Below, piece after piece: positions 17,079 to 25,498 of a stretch of 64,000 bases of DNA (position 1 is the stretch's first letter; every line of letters begins with the position of its first letter). The DNA is taken from assembly GCA_963704355.1 (NCBI GenBank), contig OY969891.1:868001-932000 (forward strand), given 5' to 3'. The notes beneath the pieces were generated by a model that worked only from the letters and a program-made list of their open reading frames with translations, was not told the origin of the DNA and ran no database searches. The stretch is from Bog-473 sp963704355. GTDB lineage: Bacteria; Actinomycetota; Acidimicrobiia; Acidimicrobiales; RAAP-2. A program made the translations under genes and the position numbers.

Positions 17079-18608
17079 CTAAAGCACGAGGTGTTCGTAG
17101 GCCTCCGGGTTCTGCATGTTCTCGTCGATGTGGGCCTGCTGCTCCTCCGCTGATTCCTTCGTACGCAGGAGGATCGGTGCCACGACGAGGCCGAAGATGA
17201 CACAGGCCGCCGCAATGAGGAGGGCCAGCCGGTAGCCATCGGCCAAGGCGGTGATCACGTCGTGACCGGAGGCGAGCAGGGACTTGGACCGGTTCTCGGC
17301 GATGGTCCCGAGGGCGGCGAGCCCGACGGCGCCGGCCAGCTGCTGGGACACGTTCACGATGCCCGAGCCGAGCCCGGCGTCGGCGTTCGGGATCTCGGAC
17401 ATGCCGATCTGCAGCAGCGGCATGAACGACGCGCCGGCACCGATGCCCATCAAGAGGAAGGCGAAGAAGATGCGGGGGAAGTAGGCGGCATGCGGGCCCG
17501 CGCTGGCGAACAGGAGCAGCCCGGCGGCGGCCAGGACCATGGCGGGGTACATCACCGGCTTGTTGCCGAAGCGACCGACCAGCCGGGCCGTGATGCCGGC
17601 CGACATCGCCGCCATGGCCACGGCCTGGGGCAGGAAGGCGAGACCGGTCTTGACCGGGCTGTACCCGAGCACGTGCTCGAAGTAGAGGGCGCCGATGAAG
17701 AAGGTGGAGAACATCCCGATCACCAGGAGGCCTCGGACCACGCCCGAGCCGGTCAACGTGCGCAGCTTCAGGATCCGCAGCGGCATGATCGGGTTCGAGA
17801 GGCGCGACTCGAGGACGATGAACGCGACCATGAGCACCACGGCGAGGCTGAGGAAGCCGAGCGTGTGGACCGAGCCCCAGCCGTACGTCGACGCCGTGAT
17901 GATGCCGTAGATCACCACCATCACCGACGCCGTCACGAGGACGGAGCCGACCCAGTCGACGCCGTTTCGGATGCCGAGGCCGACGTTGTCCACCAGGAGG
18001 ATGGAACCGGCAATGGCCGTGGCGACGCCCACGGGGACGTTCACGAAGAAGATCCAGTGCCAGGACAGGGCCTGGGTCAGGACGCCGCCGGCGAGGAGCC
18101 CGACCGAGCCACCGCCGACCGCCACGAACACGTAGGCGCTCATCGCCTTGGCCCGCTCGACCGCGCTCGGGAACTCCGTGACGATGATGGCGACGATGAC
18201 CGAGGAGGACAGCGCCCCGCCGATGCCCTGGACGAAGCGCGCCGCCACCAGCATCTCCTGGCTGCCGGCCGACCCGCAGGCGATGGAGGAGAGCGTGAAG
18301 AGGGTCACGCCGGCCAAGAACACCTTCTTGCGCCCGATGAGGTCGCCCAGGCGCCCGGCCATGAGCAGGAAGCTGCCGAAGGAGATGAGGTAGGCGTCGA
18401 CCACCCAGGTCAGCCCCGATTGGCTGAAGTGCAGGCTCTTCTGGATGTCCGGGAGCGCCACGTTGACGATGGAGCCGTCGAGCGCGTTCATGAACATGGC
18501 CAGGCAGACGACGACGAGGGCTATCCAGCGCCGGCGGTCGCCGGCGTCGGTCTGAATCTCGTGCTGGGGCTCGGGCACGGAGATGGTCCGGGATCCGGGG
18601 ATAGTCAT
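17079..18608 (-). CDS. MFS drug exporter, DHA2 (14-helix) family
   Basis: A 509-residue protein with about 14 membrane helices. I start it at ATG 18608 (MTIPGSRTISVPEPQHE) because helix 1 (WIALVVVCLAMFMNALDGSIVNVALP) follows after a normal cytoplasmic tail. The LDGSIVNVALPDIQ motif and the loop GRLGDLIGRKKVF are diagnostic for EmrB/QacA-type proton-driven multidrug exporters. The divergent MarR-family gene and an inverted repeat over this start codon point to drug-responsive repression. No good ribosome site is present, so translation may be leaderless. Confidence 0.93.
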   Translation of the reverse strand: MTIPGSRTISVPEPQHEIQTDAGDRRRWIALVVVCLAMFMNALDGSIVNVALPDIQKSLHFSQSGLTWVVDAYLISFGSFLLMAGRLGDLIGRKKVFLAGVTLFTLSSIACGSAGSQEMLVAARFVQGIGGALSSSVIVAIIVTEFPSAVERAKAMSAYVFVAVGGGSVGLLAGGVLTQALSWHWIFFVNVPVGVATAIAGSILLVDNVGLGIRNGVDWVGSVLVTASVMVVIYGIITASTYGWGSVHTLGFLSLAVVLMVAFIVLESRLSNPIMPLRILKLRTLTGSGVVRGLLVIGMFSTFFIGALYFEHVLGYSPVKTGLAFLPQAVAMAAMSAGITARLVGRFGNKPVMYPAMVLAAAGLLLFASAGPHAAYFPRIFFAFLLMGIGAGASFMPLLQIGMSEIPNADAGLGSGIVNVSQQLAGAVGLAALGTIAENRSKSLLASGHDVITALADGYRLALLIAAACVIFGLVVAPILLRTKESAEEQQAHIDENMQNPEAYEHLVL

Positions 18609-18622
18609 GATTTCGGGACTAT
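18601..18622. promoter_or_regulatory. candidate MarR operator over the exporter start codon
   Basis: ATAGTC (18601-18606), 10 bp, then GACTAT (18617-18622) form a dyad with 16-bp centre spacing, typical of winged-helix dimers. It overlaps the first codons of the exporter and lies about 100 bp from the divergent MarR gene. Confidence 0.5.
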
Positions 18623-18718
18623 CATAGAGGCAATGATGGATGTCGCAGTCCGGGCCGGGTTGGGCTCGGTGTCGGGGATGTGGTCCGGGGCTCGGGCTCG
18701 GGCCGGGGGTGCGGGGTC

Positions 18719-19153
18719 GTGAACGCCCGCGCCGGTGCCCGGCGAGCCACCGGGACGATCGTGCTGTTGACCCGGTTGGCACGGGCCGTCTTCCTGCGCA
18801 GCTCGGTCGACCTGGTCGGCATGAACCTGCGCAACATGGTCGTGCTCGCCTACCTGGGCGACCACCCCGGCGTCTCGCAGCAGAAGATGGCCGAGGACCT
18901 CTCCATGGACTCGAACACCGGGGTCCTCGTGCTCAACGACCTCGAGGACCTCGAGTACGCGGAGCGACGGCGGGACCCGGCCGACCGGCGGCGCCACCTC
19001 GTCGACATCACGGACGCCGGCATCGAGGCGCTGGAGCGGGCGGAGTTGGCACAGGGGAGCATCGAGGACGAGATCCTCGGGGGGCTGAGCATGTCCGAAC
19101 GGGCCGAGCTGCGTCGCTTGCTGATCAAGGCGTTGGAGGACCACGAGCCGTAA
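18719..19153 (+). CDS. MarR-family transcriptional regulator
   Basis: A 144-residue winged-helix protein if GTG 18719 is used; another GTG at 18680 would add a glycine/arginine-rich 13 residues. The recognition region GVSQQKMAEDLSMDSNTGVLVLND and the wing YAERRRDPADRRRHLVDIT are typical of MarR, including the conserved DxRR of the wing. The protein dimerises through its terminal helices. It is divergent from the DHA2 exporter and very probably represses it, releasing DNA when a phenolic or drug-like ligand binds. Confidence 0.9.
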   Translation: MNARAGARRATGTIVLLTRLARAVFLRSSVDLVGMNLRNMVVLAYLGDHPGVSQQKMAEDLSMDSNTGVLVLNDLEDLEYAERRRDPADRRRHLVDITDAGIEALERAELAQGSIEDEILGGLSMSERAELRRLLIKALEDHEP

Positions 19154-19183
19154 GGGTGCGGTGCGTGGTCTCCTCGGACAGCA

Positions 19184-19215
19184 AGCGGGGGCCTCCGGTT
19201 TCGAAGGCCCCCGCT
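19184..19215. terminator. strong bidirectional-type terminator hairpin
   Basis: An 11-bp perfect stem, AGCGGGGGCCT with AGGCCCCCGCT, around a 10-nt loop, between the convergent MarR and beta-helix genes. T-rich sequence follows on the plus side. Confidence 0.75.
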
Positions 19216-19251
19216 CTTCAGCTCTTCACTGTTGTGTCGTTCGTGGGCAGT

Positions 19252-21324
19252 TCAGCCCCCGGGGGCTCCCGCGGTGTTGAACGGCATCTGTGCCGTGGTG
19301 GCGGCCACCGGTGCCACGAGCTTGGTGCCGCCCATGGAGCCGAGGAACGCGGCGTCGCCGTAGTTGAAGAGTCCCCCGTCGCTGGCCACCAGCCAGTAAC
19401 CACCACCGTCCGGCGTCCCCGCCATGCCGATCACGGGCTTGTTCAGCTTCAGCGCGCCGGTCGAGCCCTTGAAGGTCGCGGTCCCGTAGCTGAACACGCC
19501 GCCGTCGCTGGCGACGAGCCAGTAGCCGGTGCCGTTGGGGGCCGACGCCATGCCGACCACAGGCTTGTTGAGGTGGATGGCGCCGGTCGATCCGTAGAAC
19601 TTGGCGTCCCCGAAACTGAACACGCCGCCGTCGCTCGCCACCAGCCAGTAGCCGCCGCCGTCGGGGGTCGCCGCGATACCGACGATCGGCTTGTTCAGCG
19701 GCTTGCCGCCCATGCCGCCCATGTAGGTCGCGTCACCGAAGCTGAAGATGCCGCCGTCGCTGGCGGCCAGCCAGTACCCGTGACCGTCGGCGGTGGCCGC
19801 GATCCCGACCACCGGGGCGACCAGCTTGGTGCCGGCCATGGAACCGGCGTTGGCGGCGTCACCGAAGGCGGCGATGCCGCCGGCGGCCGTGGTGAGCCAG
19901 TAGCCCCCCGAGTCCGGCGTCGCCGCCATGCCCACCACGGGCGAACCCGCCGTCGTGGACGAACCGGCGGCCGAGCCCCAGAATCCGAGCTGGCCGAAGT
20001 TGAAGATGCCGCCGTCGGCACCGGCCATCAGGTAGCCGGAGCCAGGCGGGGGCACGGCGTACGTGGGCACGTTCACGTTGGTGAAGACGTTGTTGCTGAT
20101 GCCGGTCGTGGCGACGTTCTGGGTCCAGATCCCGTAGTAGTTGTTCGAGATCGAGTTGCCCGTGATGGTCGTCCCCGTCACGTGGTCGACAGCGCTGTAC
20201 ACGAGGACGCCCGTGGTGGCGGGGTCACCCGCATCGACGTCACCGGCGCTCGTGCTGCCGGTGGTGAACACTCCCGCACCCGGTGACGTCTCGCCCACGG
20301 CGTTCTGACCGACGACGTTGTTGAGGATCTGGTTGCCGTTGACGTCCTGGGCGGGCGCGTGGCTGTGGATCGTGATCCCGGCCTGGCCGTTGCCCGACAC
20401 CGTGTTGCCCTGGATCACGTTGTTGTACGCCGCGGCCCCCGGGAACGGCGCGGCCAGCAGGATCCCCGACCCGCCGCCACCCTGCGTGCCGTTGTTCTGG
20501 GTCACGTTGCCCTGCACGGTGTTGTTGAACACGCCGCCGGTGTTGGGGTCGGGGTTTCCGCCCGGCGCGGCGAATGAATTGTGGGACGGCATCGTGATGC
20601 CGCAATCCCACACGTTGTTGACGACGATGTTGTTGAGGATCTGGTTGGCGGACGTCGGGCCGTAGTACGCCGTCGCGCCGCCGAAGGCCGCCACGCCGAT
20701 GCTGTTCGGGGGCACCCCGTCGTCCAGCAGGATGCCACCTGTGTTGTTCTCGCTCGTGTTCCGGCTGACCGTGGAGTCGACGACCGCCTCGAGGTGGATG
20801 CCTTCTCCGCAATCGTTGGCGCCGGTCTGGGGTATGCAGGCCAGGTCGTTGCCGCTCACCGTGTTGTTCATGACGGTGACGCCGCTCGTCCCTTCGACCA
20901 GGATCCCTTCGCCCTGTGCGTGGTTGACGGTGAAGCCCTCGACGACCGTGCCGGCGCCCGCCGCTCCCTTGACGACGATTCCCTCGGGCTGGCCAGTGGC
21001 GTTGATGGTGGCCGGCGAGGCACCCGCGGCGCCGTTGAGCGTCAAGGGGGCGGTGGACACCGTGACCATCTCGTTGTAGGTGCCAGGGCAGACGTTGATG
21101 GTGTCGCCCCCGGTCGCCGCGGCGACGGCGGCCGAGATGGTGTTGTAGTCCGGGGTGGTGCAGCTCCCGCCGCCCGAGCCGCTTGGGGCGACCCAGAGGG
21201 TGGCGCCAACTGCACCGGCCGGTGCAGACGCGAACGTCGCTCCGGCCAAGATGCCAACGACCAATACGAATCCGGCCCCGACCGCCTTGGCGCGCGCACG
21301 GCCGCGCGTCACGAGTACTGACAT
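19252..21324 (-). CDS. secreted parallel beta-helix protein with C-terminal WLVASDGG repeats
   Basis: A 690-residue exported protein; ATG 21324 follows a strong AGGAGGG site. A signal peptide (MSVLVTRGRARAKAVGAG, hydrophobic core, cut near APAGAVG) leads into a right-handed beta-helix of about 400 residues, with NosD/PbH1-like turns such as VMNNTVSGNDL, ILNNVVGQNAVG and ITGNSISNNYYGIW. The last 230 residues are about six copies of a 36-40-residue repeat built on GYWLVASDGGVFSFGDAKF. Such repeats are usual in cell-surface proteins of Acidimicrobiia and probably form a beta-propeller. A role in surface adhesion or polysaccharide binding or cleavage is possible; no catalytic site is evident. Confidence 0.85.
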   Translation of the reverse strand: MSVLVTRGRARAKAVGAGFVLVVGILAGATFASAPAGAVGATLWVAPSGSGGGSCTTPDYNTISAAVAAATGGDTINVCPGTYNEMVTVSTAPLTLNGAAGASPATINATGQPEGIVVKGAAGAGTVVEGFTVNHAQGEGILVEGTSGVTVMNNTVSGNDLACIPQTGANDCGEGIHLEAVVDSTVSRNTSENNTGGILLDDGVPPNSIGVAAFGGATAYYGPTSANQILNNIVVNNVWDCGITMPSHNSFAAPGGNPDPNTGGVFNNTVQGNVTQNNGTQGGGGSGILLAAPFPGAAAYNNVIQGNTVSGNGQAGITIHSHAPAQDVNGNQILNNVVGQNAVGETSPGAGVFTTGSTSAGDVDAGDPATTGVLVYSAVDHVTGTTITGNSISNNYYGIWTQNVATTGISNNVFTNVNVPTYAVPPPGSGYLMAGADGGIFNFGQLGFWGSAAGSSTTAGSPVVGMAATPDSGGYWLTTAAGGIAAFGDAANAGSMAGTKLVAPVVGIAATADGHGYWLAASDGGIFSFGDATYMGGMGGKPLNKPIVGIAATPDGGGYWLVASDGGVFSFGDAKFYGSTGAIHLNKPVVGMASAPNGTGYWLVASDGGVFSYGTATFKGSTGALKLNKPVIGMAGTPDGGGYWLVASDGGLFNYGDAAFLGSMGGTKLVAPVAATTAQMPFNTAGAPGG
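19270..20035 (-). repeat. coding tandem repeats (WLVASDGG type)
   Basis: About six units of roughly 36-40 codons inside the secreted beta-helix gene. The consensus contains GYWLVASDGGVFSFGDA, then an x-F-x-GS turn and a hydrophobic P-V-V-G-M-A strand. Two units, near the start and end of the array, are more divergent (GYLMAGADGGIFNFG and GGLFNYGDAAFLGS). Confidence 0.8.
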
Positions 21325-21465
21325 TGGATCGCCCTCCTGTTTCGGTTTCCGCCTGGCTAACAGGTCGAGACCGGGCGCGTCAATCATTTGTCGACGATGA
21401 AACGGACACGACGCGTGGACGTCGGGCGCGGCCGCTGCCCCGATGGGGCGGCGCCGTCGGTCGCG

Positions 21466-22368
21466 CTACTTGTGTGTGATCGCGTCGTAGCGGGCGACGA
21501 TGAGCTTGCCGATGAGCGTGTAGCCGGCGTTGCGGGGGTGGATGTTGCCCTTGGCGCAGAACCAGGTGAGTGAGCAGACGCCGGCGACGGAGACCGGGAT
21601 CGTGCCGTAGGTCGCCGTGTGGACGGTGCGGGTGAGCGAGATGTAGGAGCCGCTCGCCTTGGTGACGTCGACGAACGCACCGGCGGACTTGGCATAAGCC
21701 TTGGCGAGGGTGGGGTTGACGATGGACTTGAACGCGATCACCGAGATCTTGGCCAGGCTCACCGCTGACGCCGACGGCGGGTGGGTCGGCCAGACGTAGG
21801 TGCCGAGGATGACGTCGGGGTAGGTGGAGCCGATGATCGGGGCCCTGGGGCCGGCCGCGGCCCGGAGCTGTCTGGCGAGGGCGGTGACGTTGGTCGAGAT
21901 GCCACCCGCGGCGGCGAGGACGCACGTGGCGGGGTTCGCCTTGGTGGCGCAGGGCACGACGTCGTTGCCGCCGATCGTGACGGTGATTAGGCCGATGTGG
22001 CCGCGGTGCGCGGTGATGAAAGCGAGGGCGGCGGCAGCCTGCGTGGTGGTCGGATAGTCCTGGCCGCCGGCCGTGCCTGGCAGGATGGCGGGGCAGCCGA
22101 CCGTATCGAGCAGGGACGTGGTGGTGGCGCCGGCGCAGCCGAAGTTGACCAGCTTCAGATGCGTGTGGGTGGCGACGTAGGTGGTGTAGCCCGGTGTGGC
22201 ACCGAGGGCCGGCTGGTACCCGACCGAATAGGAGTCCCCGAGCGACACGTAATAGGTCGGAGATGTCGTGGCCGCCTGGGCGGGCGCCGCTGCGAGGGTG
22301 AGCGCGCCGAGGACGGTCAGCGCTGCGGTCGCCACCACTGCGGCTCGGACGCTCAGCTGTCGTCGCAT
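21466..22368 (-). CDS. secreted SGNH/GDSL hydrolase
   Basis: A 300-residue exported esterase/lipase-like enzyme; ATG 22368 follows AGGAG. A signal peptide ends near APAQAA. Block I is YYVSLGDSYSVGY with the nucleophilic Ser, the block II glycine region is NFGCAGATT, block III is TVTIGGNDV with Gly and Asn for the oxyanion hole, and the catalytic His is in GNIHPRNAGY. Cysteines spaced through the mature protein suggest disulphides, as in Streptomyces SGNH lipases. It probably hydrolyses an ester of a lipid or polysaccharide outside the cell. Confidence 0.92.
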   Translation of the reverse strand: MRRQLSVRAAVVATAALTVLGALTLAAAPAQAATTSPTYYVSLGDSYSVGYQPALGATPGYTTYVATHTHLKLVNFGCAGATTTSLLDTVGCPAILPGTAGGQDYPTTTQAAAALAFITAHRGHIGLITVTIGGNDVVPCATKANPATCVLAAAGGISTNVTALARQLRAAAGPRAPIIGSTYPDVILGTYVWPTHPPSASAVSLAKISVIAFKSIVNPTLAKAYAKSAGAFVDVTKASGSYISLTRTVHTATYGTIPVSVAGVCSLTWFCAKGNIHPRNAGYTLIGKLIVARYDAITHK

Positions 22369-22562
22369 CTGTGGTGCTCCTGTCCGTGGGGTGGCCGGCC
22401 GGTATCGAGCACACGTCGTCGCGGCCGAACCGCCCCTTTTTACACGGGTGTTCGGCGGAGTCGAGGTCAGACACGGCAGCCGACCCCGGGTGGCCGAGGG
22501 GACATCGCGGATTCCCACCGTCGTTTGGAGCACCCGCGCTTCGCACCCCTATGCTCGATCCG

Positions 22563-23447
22563 ATGGTTTCAGAGCTGTTCGACGCTGCCGCCTGGAAGCA
22601 GGTCGACGGGTTCGAGTTCACCGACATCACGTATCACCGCGCCGTCGAGCACGGCACGGTGCGCATCGCCTTCGATCGGCCCGAGGTGCGCAATGCGTTC
22701 CGGCCGCAAACCGTCGACGAGCTGATCACCGCGCTCGACCACGCGCGCTGTTCGCCCGATGTGGGCTGCGTGTTGCTGACGGGGAACGGCCCCTCGCCGG
22801 TCGACGGCGTGTGGGCCTTCTGCTCCGGGGGCGATCAGCGCATCCGCGGCGCCGCCGGCTACGAGTACGAGGGTTCCGCGGAGACCGGCCGCGCCGGTCG
22901 CCTGCACGTCTTGGAGGCGCAGCGCCTCATCCGATTCATGCCCAAGGTGGTGATCTGTGTCGTTCCGGGCTGGGCCGCCGGTGGGGGACACAGCCTGCAC
23001 GTCGTGTGTGACCTGACGCTGGCCAGCGCGGAGCACGCCCGCTTCAAGCAGACGGACGCCGACGTGGCGAGCTTCGACAGCGGGTTCGGGTCGGCGTACC
23101 TGGCCCGCCAGGTCGGGCAGAAGTTCGCCCGCGAGATCTTCTTCCTCGCTCGGGCCTACTCGGCCGAGGACGCCCATCGCATGGGCGCGGTCAACGCGGT
23201 CGTCCCGCACGAGGACCTCGAGCGGGTGGCGCTCGAATGGGGCGCCGCCATCAACGACAAGAGCCCGACCGCGATCCGCATGTTGAAGTACGGATTCAAC
23301 CTCATCGACGACGGTCTGGTCGGCCAGCAGCTCTTCGCCGGAGAGGCGACCCGCCTCGCGTACGGTTCGGAAGAGGCGGCCGAGGGGCGCGACGCCTTCT
23401 TGGAGAAACGGCGGCCGGACTGGTCACCCTTCCCCTGGCACTACTAG
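22563..23447 (+). CDS. menB: 1,4-dihydroxy-2-naphthoyl-CoA synthase
   Basis: About 294 residues of the crotonase fold, converting o-succinylbenzoyl-CoA to dihydroxynaphthoyl-CoA in menaquinone synthesis. It is strikingly like mycobacterial MenB: DITYHR, RPEVRNAFRP, LTGNGPSP, WAFCSGGDQRIRG, GWAAGGGHSLHVVCDLTLAS, FKQTDADVASFD and a C-terminus PDWSPFPWHY. The oxyanion-hole segments and active-site Asp are kept. ATG 22563 (MVSELFDAAAW) is chosen; ATG 22551 is in frame and equally possible, with no clear ribosome site for either. No other men genes are in the window. Confidence 0.95.
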   Translation: MVSELFDAAAWKQVDGFEFTDITYHRAVEHGTVRIAFDRPEVRNAFRPQTVDELITALDHARCSPDVGCVLLTGNGPSPVDGVWAFCSGGDQRIRGAAGYEYEGSAETGRAGRLHVLEAQRLIRFMPKVVICVVPGWAAGGGHSLHVVCDLTLASAEHARFKQTDADVASFDSGFGSAYLARQVGQKFAREIFFLARAYSAEDAHRMGAVNAVVPHEDLERVALEWGAAINDKSPTAIRMLKYGFNLIDDGLVGQQLFAGEATRLAYGSEEAAEGRDAFLEKRRPDWSPFPWHY

Positions 23448-23503
23448 GGGCCTGAGCGGAACGTCCGACCGGCAGACGTCGGGCGCGGCCCGTAGTTGGC
23501 GAT

Positions 23504-23539
23504 GGCGATCGCGACAACGGCGGCGATCGCGACAACGAC
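23504..23539 (+). repeat. two tandem 18-bp units next to palindromic element A
   Basis: GGCGATCGCGACAACGGC followed by GGCGATCGCGACAACGAC, 17/18 identical, each with the palindrome GCGATCGC, ending 3 bp before palindromic element A. The 23448-23740 gap holds no gene, only this repeat, element A and the heptamers. Confidence 0.8.
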
Positions 23540-23542
23540 GGC

Positions 23543-23592
23543 GATGTCCCCGAAAACCGTAAACAGGTCCGTGCATAGTTTTCAGAGACATC
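23543..23592. repeat. palindromic intergenic element, copy A
   Basis: A 50-bp element: outer arms GATGTC and GACATC, inner arms GAAAAC and GTTTTC, and a 20-bp centre CGTAAACAGGTCCGTGCATA. Four related copies lie at 34292, 44802, 57804 and 59633. The core has TG...CA ends (TGTCCCCGAAAAC to GTTTTCAGAGACA), as in many transposon ends. It lies between menB and the gene at 23741. Confidence 0.75.
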
Positions 23593-23697
23593 ACCGGGGT
23601 CGGTGGCCCTGGCTCCGCGGCAGGGTGCCATCCGAGCGCTGACCTGGGCGGCGGCACTAGAACAAGGCGTGGAATAGGCGAGGCACTTGCCCACCAG

Positions 23698-23725
23698 GGA
23701 CCACGGACCACGGACCACGGACCAC
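23698..23725 (+). repeat. four perfect heptamers abutting a ribosome binding site
   Basis: Four uninterrupted copies of GGACCAC, ending exactly where the AAGGAG ribosome site of the 23741 gene begins. Repeat-number change would alter the 5' untranslated region but not the reading frame. Confidence 0.85.
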
Positions 23726-23740
23726 AAGGAGAGAGCTTTG

Positions 23741-24139
23741 ATGCTGGCGACCCAATATGCGCTACTCGACGTCTTCCTGACGATCCTCTACTTCTTCCTC
23801 TTCTTCATCTGGATCTGGTTGTTCGTGATGGTGATCTTCGACATCTTCCGCAGCCACGATCTGGGCGGTTTCGCCAAGGCCCTCTGGGTGCTCTTCATCA
23901 TCATCCTCCCCATCCTCGGCGTCCTGGTGTACCTGATCGCACGTGGTGGCTCCCTGCACGAACGCCAGGCGCAGGACGTGGCGCGCCGGCAGAAGGCGTT
24001 TGACGATTACGTCCGCCAGACGGCCGGAGGCCCCGGTGAGGACACGGCCACCCAGCTGGCGAAGCTGGCCGACCTCAAGAATCAGGGCGTGCTCACCGAA
24101 CAGGAGTTCGAGGGGCAGAAGGCCAAGCTCCTGGCCTAG
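23741..24139 (+). CDS. small membrane protein, PLDc_N-like plus SHOCT
   Basis: A 132-residue protein; ATG 23741 follows AAGGAG. Two membrane helices (LDVFLTILYFFLFFIWIWLF and ALWVLFIIILPILGVLVYLI) flank a FDIFRSHDLGGFAK loop, matching the phospholipase D nuclease N-terminal (PLDc_N) fold, which has no catalytic residues. The C-terminus, QLAKLADLKNQGVLTEQEFEGQKAKLLA, is a SHOCT domain. Such proteins are thought to help oligomerise or tether partners at the membrane. It is a close paralogue of the protein at 33378 and more distant from that at 28668. Confidence 0.88.
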   Translation: MLATQYALLDVFLTILYFFLFFIWIWLFVMVIFDIFRSHDLGGFAKALWVLFIIILPILGVLVYLIARGGSLHERQAQDVARRQKAFDDYVRQTAGGPGEDTATQLAKLADLKNQGVLTEQEFEGQKAKLLA

Positions 24140-24174
24140 GCGGGACAGCGTTCGTCGCGGAGGAGAGCGCGCCG

Positions 24175-25374
24175 GTGGCCACGCACGAGAACCCCGAACC
24201 CGGGGCCGATCCGGCCCCCTCGGGCGGGCCGCCGGAGGATCGTCCGGCTGCGCCCACGGCACCGCCAGCGGGTGGCGGCAAGGGCGACGCGTCGGAGCGG
24301 CTGGCGACGCGCATCGAGCAGGACGTCGAGGCGCCGCCGCCGTGGCGGTCCATCGCCAAGAGGTCGGTGGCACTGGTGGTGGCCGGGGTGACGATCTATC
24401 TCGTGTTCCCGAGCCTGACCGAGGTCTTCTCCTCCTGGCCCAAGCTCACATCCCTCGACCCGATTTGGTTCTCGTTCGCCGTCCTCCTAGAGGTGGCGCA
24501 CTTCGCCTGCACGATCGCGCTGCAACGGATTGCGCTGCGCACCAAGGCCTGGTTCTCCGTGGCGACGTCGCAGCTGGCGGGGAACGCGATCAGCCTCGTG
24601 TTGCCTGGCGGGGCAGCGGTAGGCGCGGCGACACAGTTCCGGATGCTGGCCACGGCGGGTAACGACACGACGGAGGCGATCGGCGGGTTGACCGCCTTCT
24701 CGCTGCTCGGCATCGGCGGGCTGCTGCTCCTTCCTATCTTCGTGCTCCCCGCCATCCTGGCCGGCACCCCGATCAACAACGGCCTCGAGCACGCCGCCCT
24801 CCTCGGGTTGGTGGCCTTCGTCCTCTTTGCCGGATTCGCTGCCGCGGTGCTCACGTTGGACGGCCCTCTGCGGTGGGCGGGCCAGGTCGTGCAGGCGGCG
24901 CGCAACCGGTGGAAGCGCAAGGCAGCGCCGTGGACCGACCTCCCGGATCGGTTGGTGCGCGAACGCGACCGCATCCGCGACGTGCTGGGGCAGCGTTGGA
25001 AGGCGGCCACGCTGCTGAGCACCGGTCGGTTGTTCTTCGACTTCTCGTGCCTGCTGGCAACGATCCGCGCCACGGGGGCCAACCCGAACCCCTCAGTCGT
25101 GCTCCTGGCCTACGCGGTGGCTGGGCTCCTCGCGCTGATTCCGATCACCCCGGGGGGCCTCGGCATCGTCGAGGCCGGCTTGAGCGCGCTGCTCATCCTG
25201 GCCGGGGTGCCCGGCGGCGACGCCGTGGTGGCCACGCTCGCCTACCGCATCATCTCGTACTGGCTTCCGATCGTCGTCGGGCCGTTCGCGTACTTTGCCT
25301 TCCGGCTGCGCTACGGCGCTCCCGGACACGGCGGTGGCGGGCGGAGCGACGGGCCGGCGCTGGCCCCTGGCTGA
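24175..25374 (+). CDS. lysylphosphatidylglycerol synthase-type membrane protein (flippase-like)
   Basis: A 399-residue integral membrane protein; GTG 24175 follows GCGGAGGAG. After a Pro/Ala-rich cytoplasmic tail of about 60 residues there are about eight helices, with NAISLVLPGGAAVGAATQFRM, ALIPITPGGLGIVEAGLSAL and AYRIISYWLPIVVG marking the UPF0104/LPG_synthase_TM family. Alone, without an MprF synthase domain, this fold is associated with lipid flipping or polyprenyl-lipid handling. It is 35 bp after the SHOCT gene and may be in one operon with it. Confidence 0.88.
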   Translation: MATHENPEPGADPAPSGGPPEDRPAAPTAPPAGGGKGDASERLATRIEQDVEAPPPWRSIAKRSVALVVAGVTIYLVFPSLTEVFSSWPKLTSLDPIWFSFAVLLEVAHFACTIALQRIALRTKAWFSVATSQLAGNAISLVLPGGAAVGAATQFRMLATAGNDTTEAIGGLTAFSLLGIGGLLLLPIFVLPAILAGTPINNGLEHAALLGLVAFVLFAGFAAAVLTLDGPLRWAGQVVQAARNRWKRKAAPWTDLPDRLVRERDRIRDVLGQRWKAATLLSTGRLFFDFSCLLATIRATGANPNPSVVLLAYAVAGLLALIPITPGGLGIVEAGLSALLILAGVPGGDAVVATLAYRIISYWLPIVVGPFAYFAFRLRYGAPGHGGGGRSDGPALAPG

Positions 25375-25498
25375 CCGGGTCCACGGCGTCGGCGCACCCG
25401 ACTGTTCAGAAGTCACTGAAAGTCGGGCGTAGCGTCCCGAGGCGCGAATTATCAACGGACGCTCAACTCGAACCGCGGACAGGCCGAAAGATGCAAGA

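Noticed and set aside
17262..18722. Long plus-strand frame of 486 codons opposite the DHA2 exporter
   Set aside because: Its composition (runs of Glu, Asp, His, Arg) is that of antisense GC-rich sequence, and the minus strand encodes a clear 14-helix transporter.
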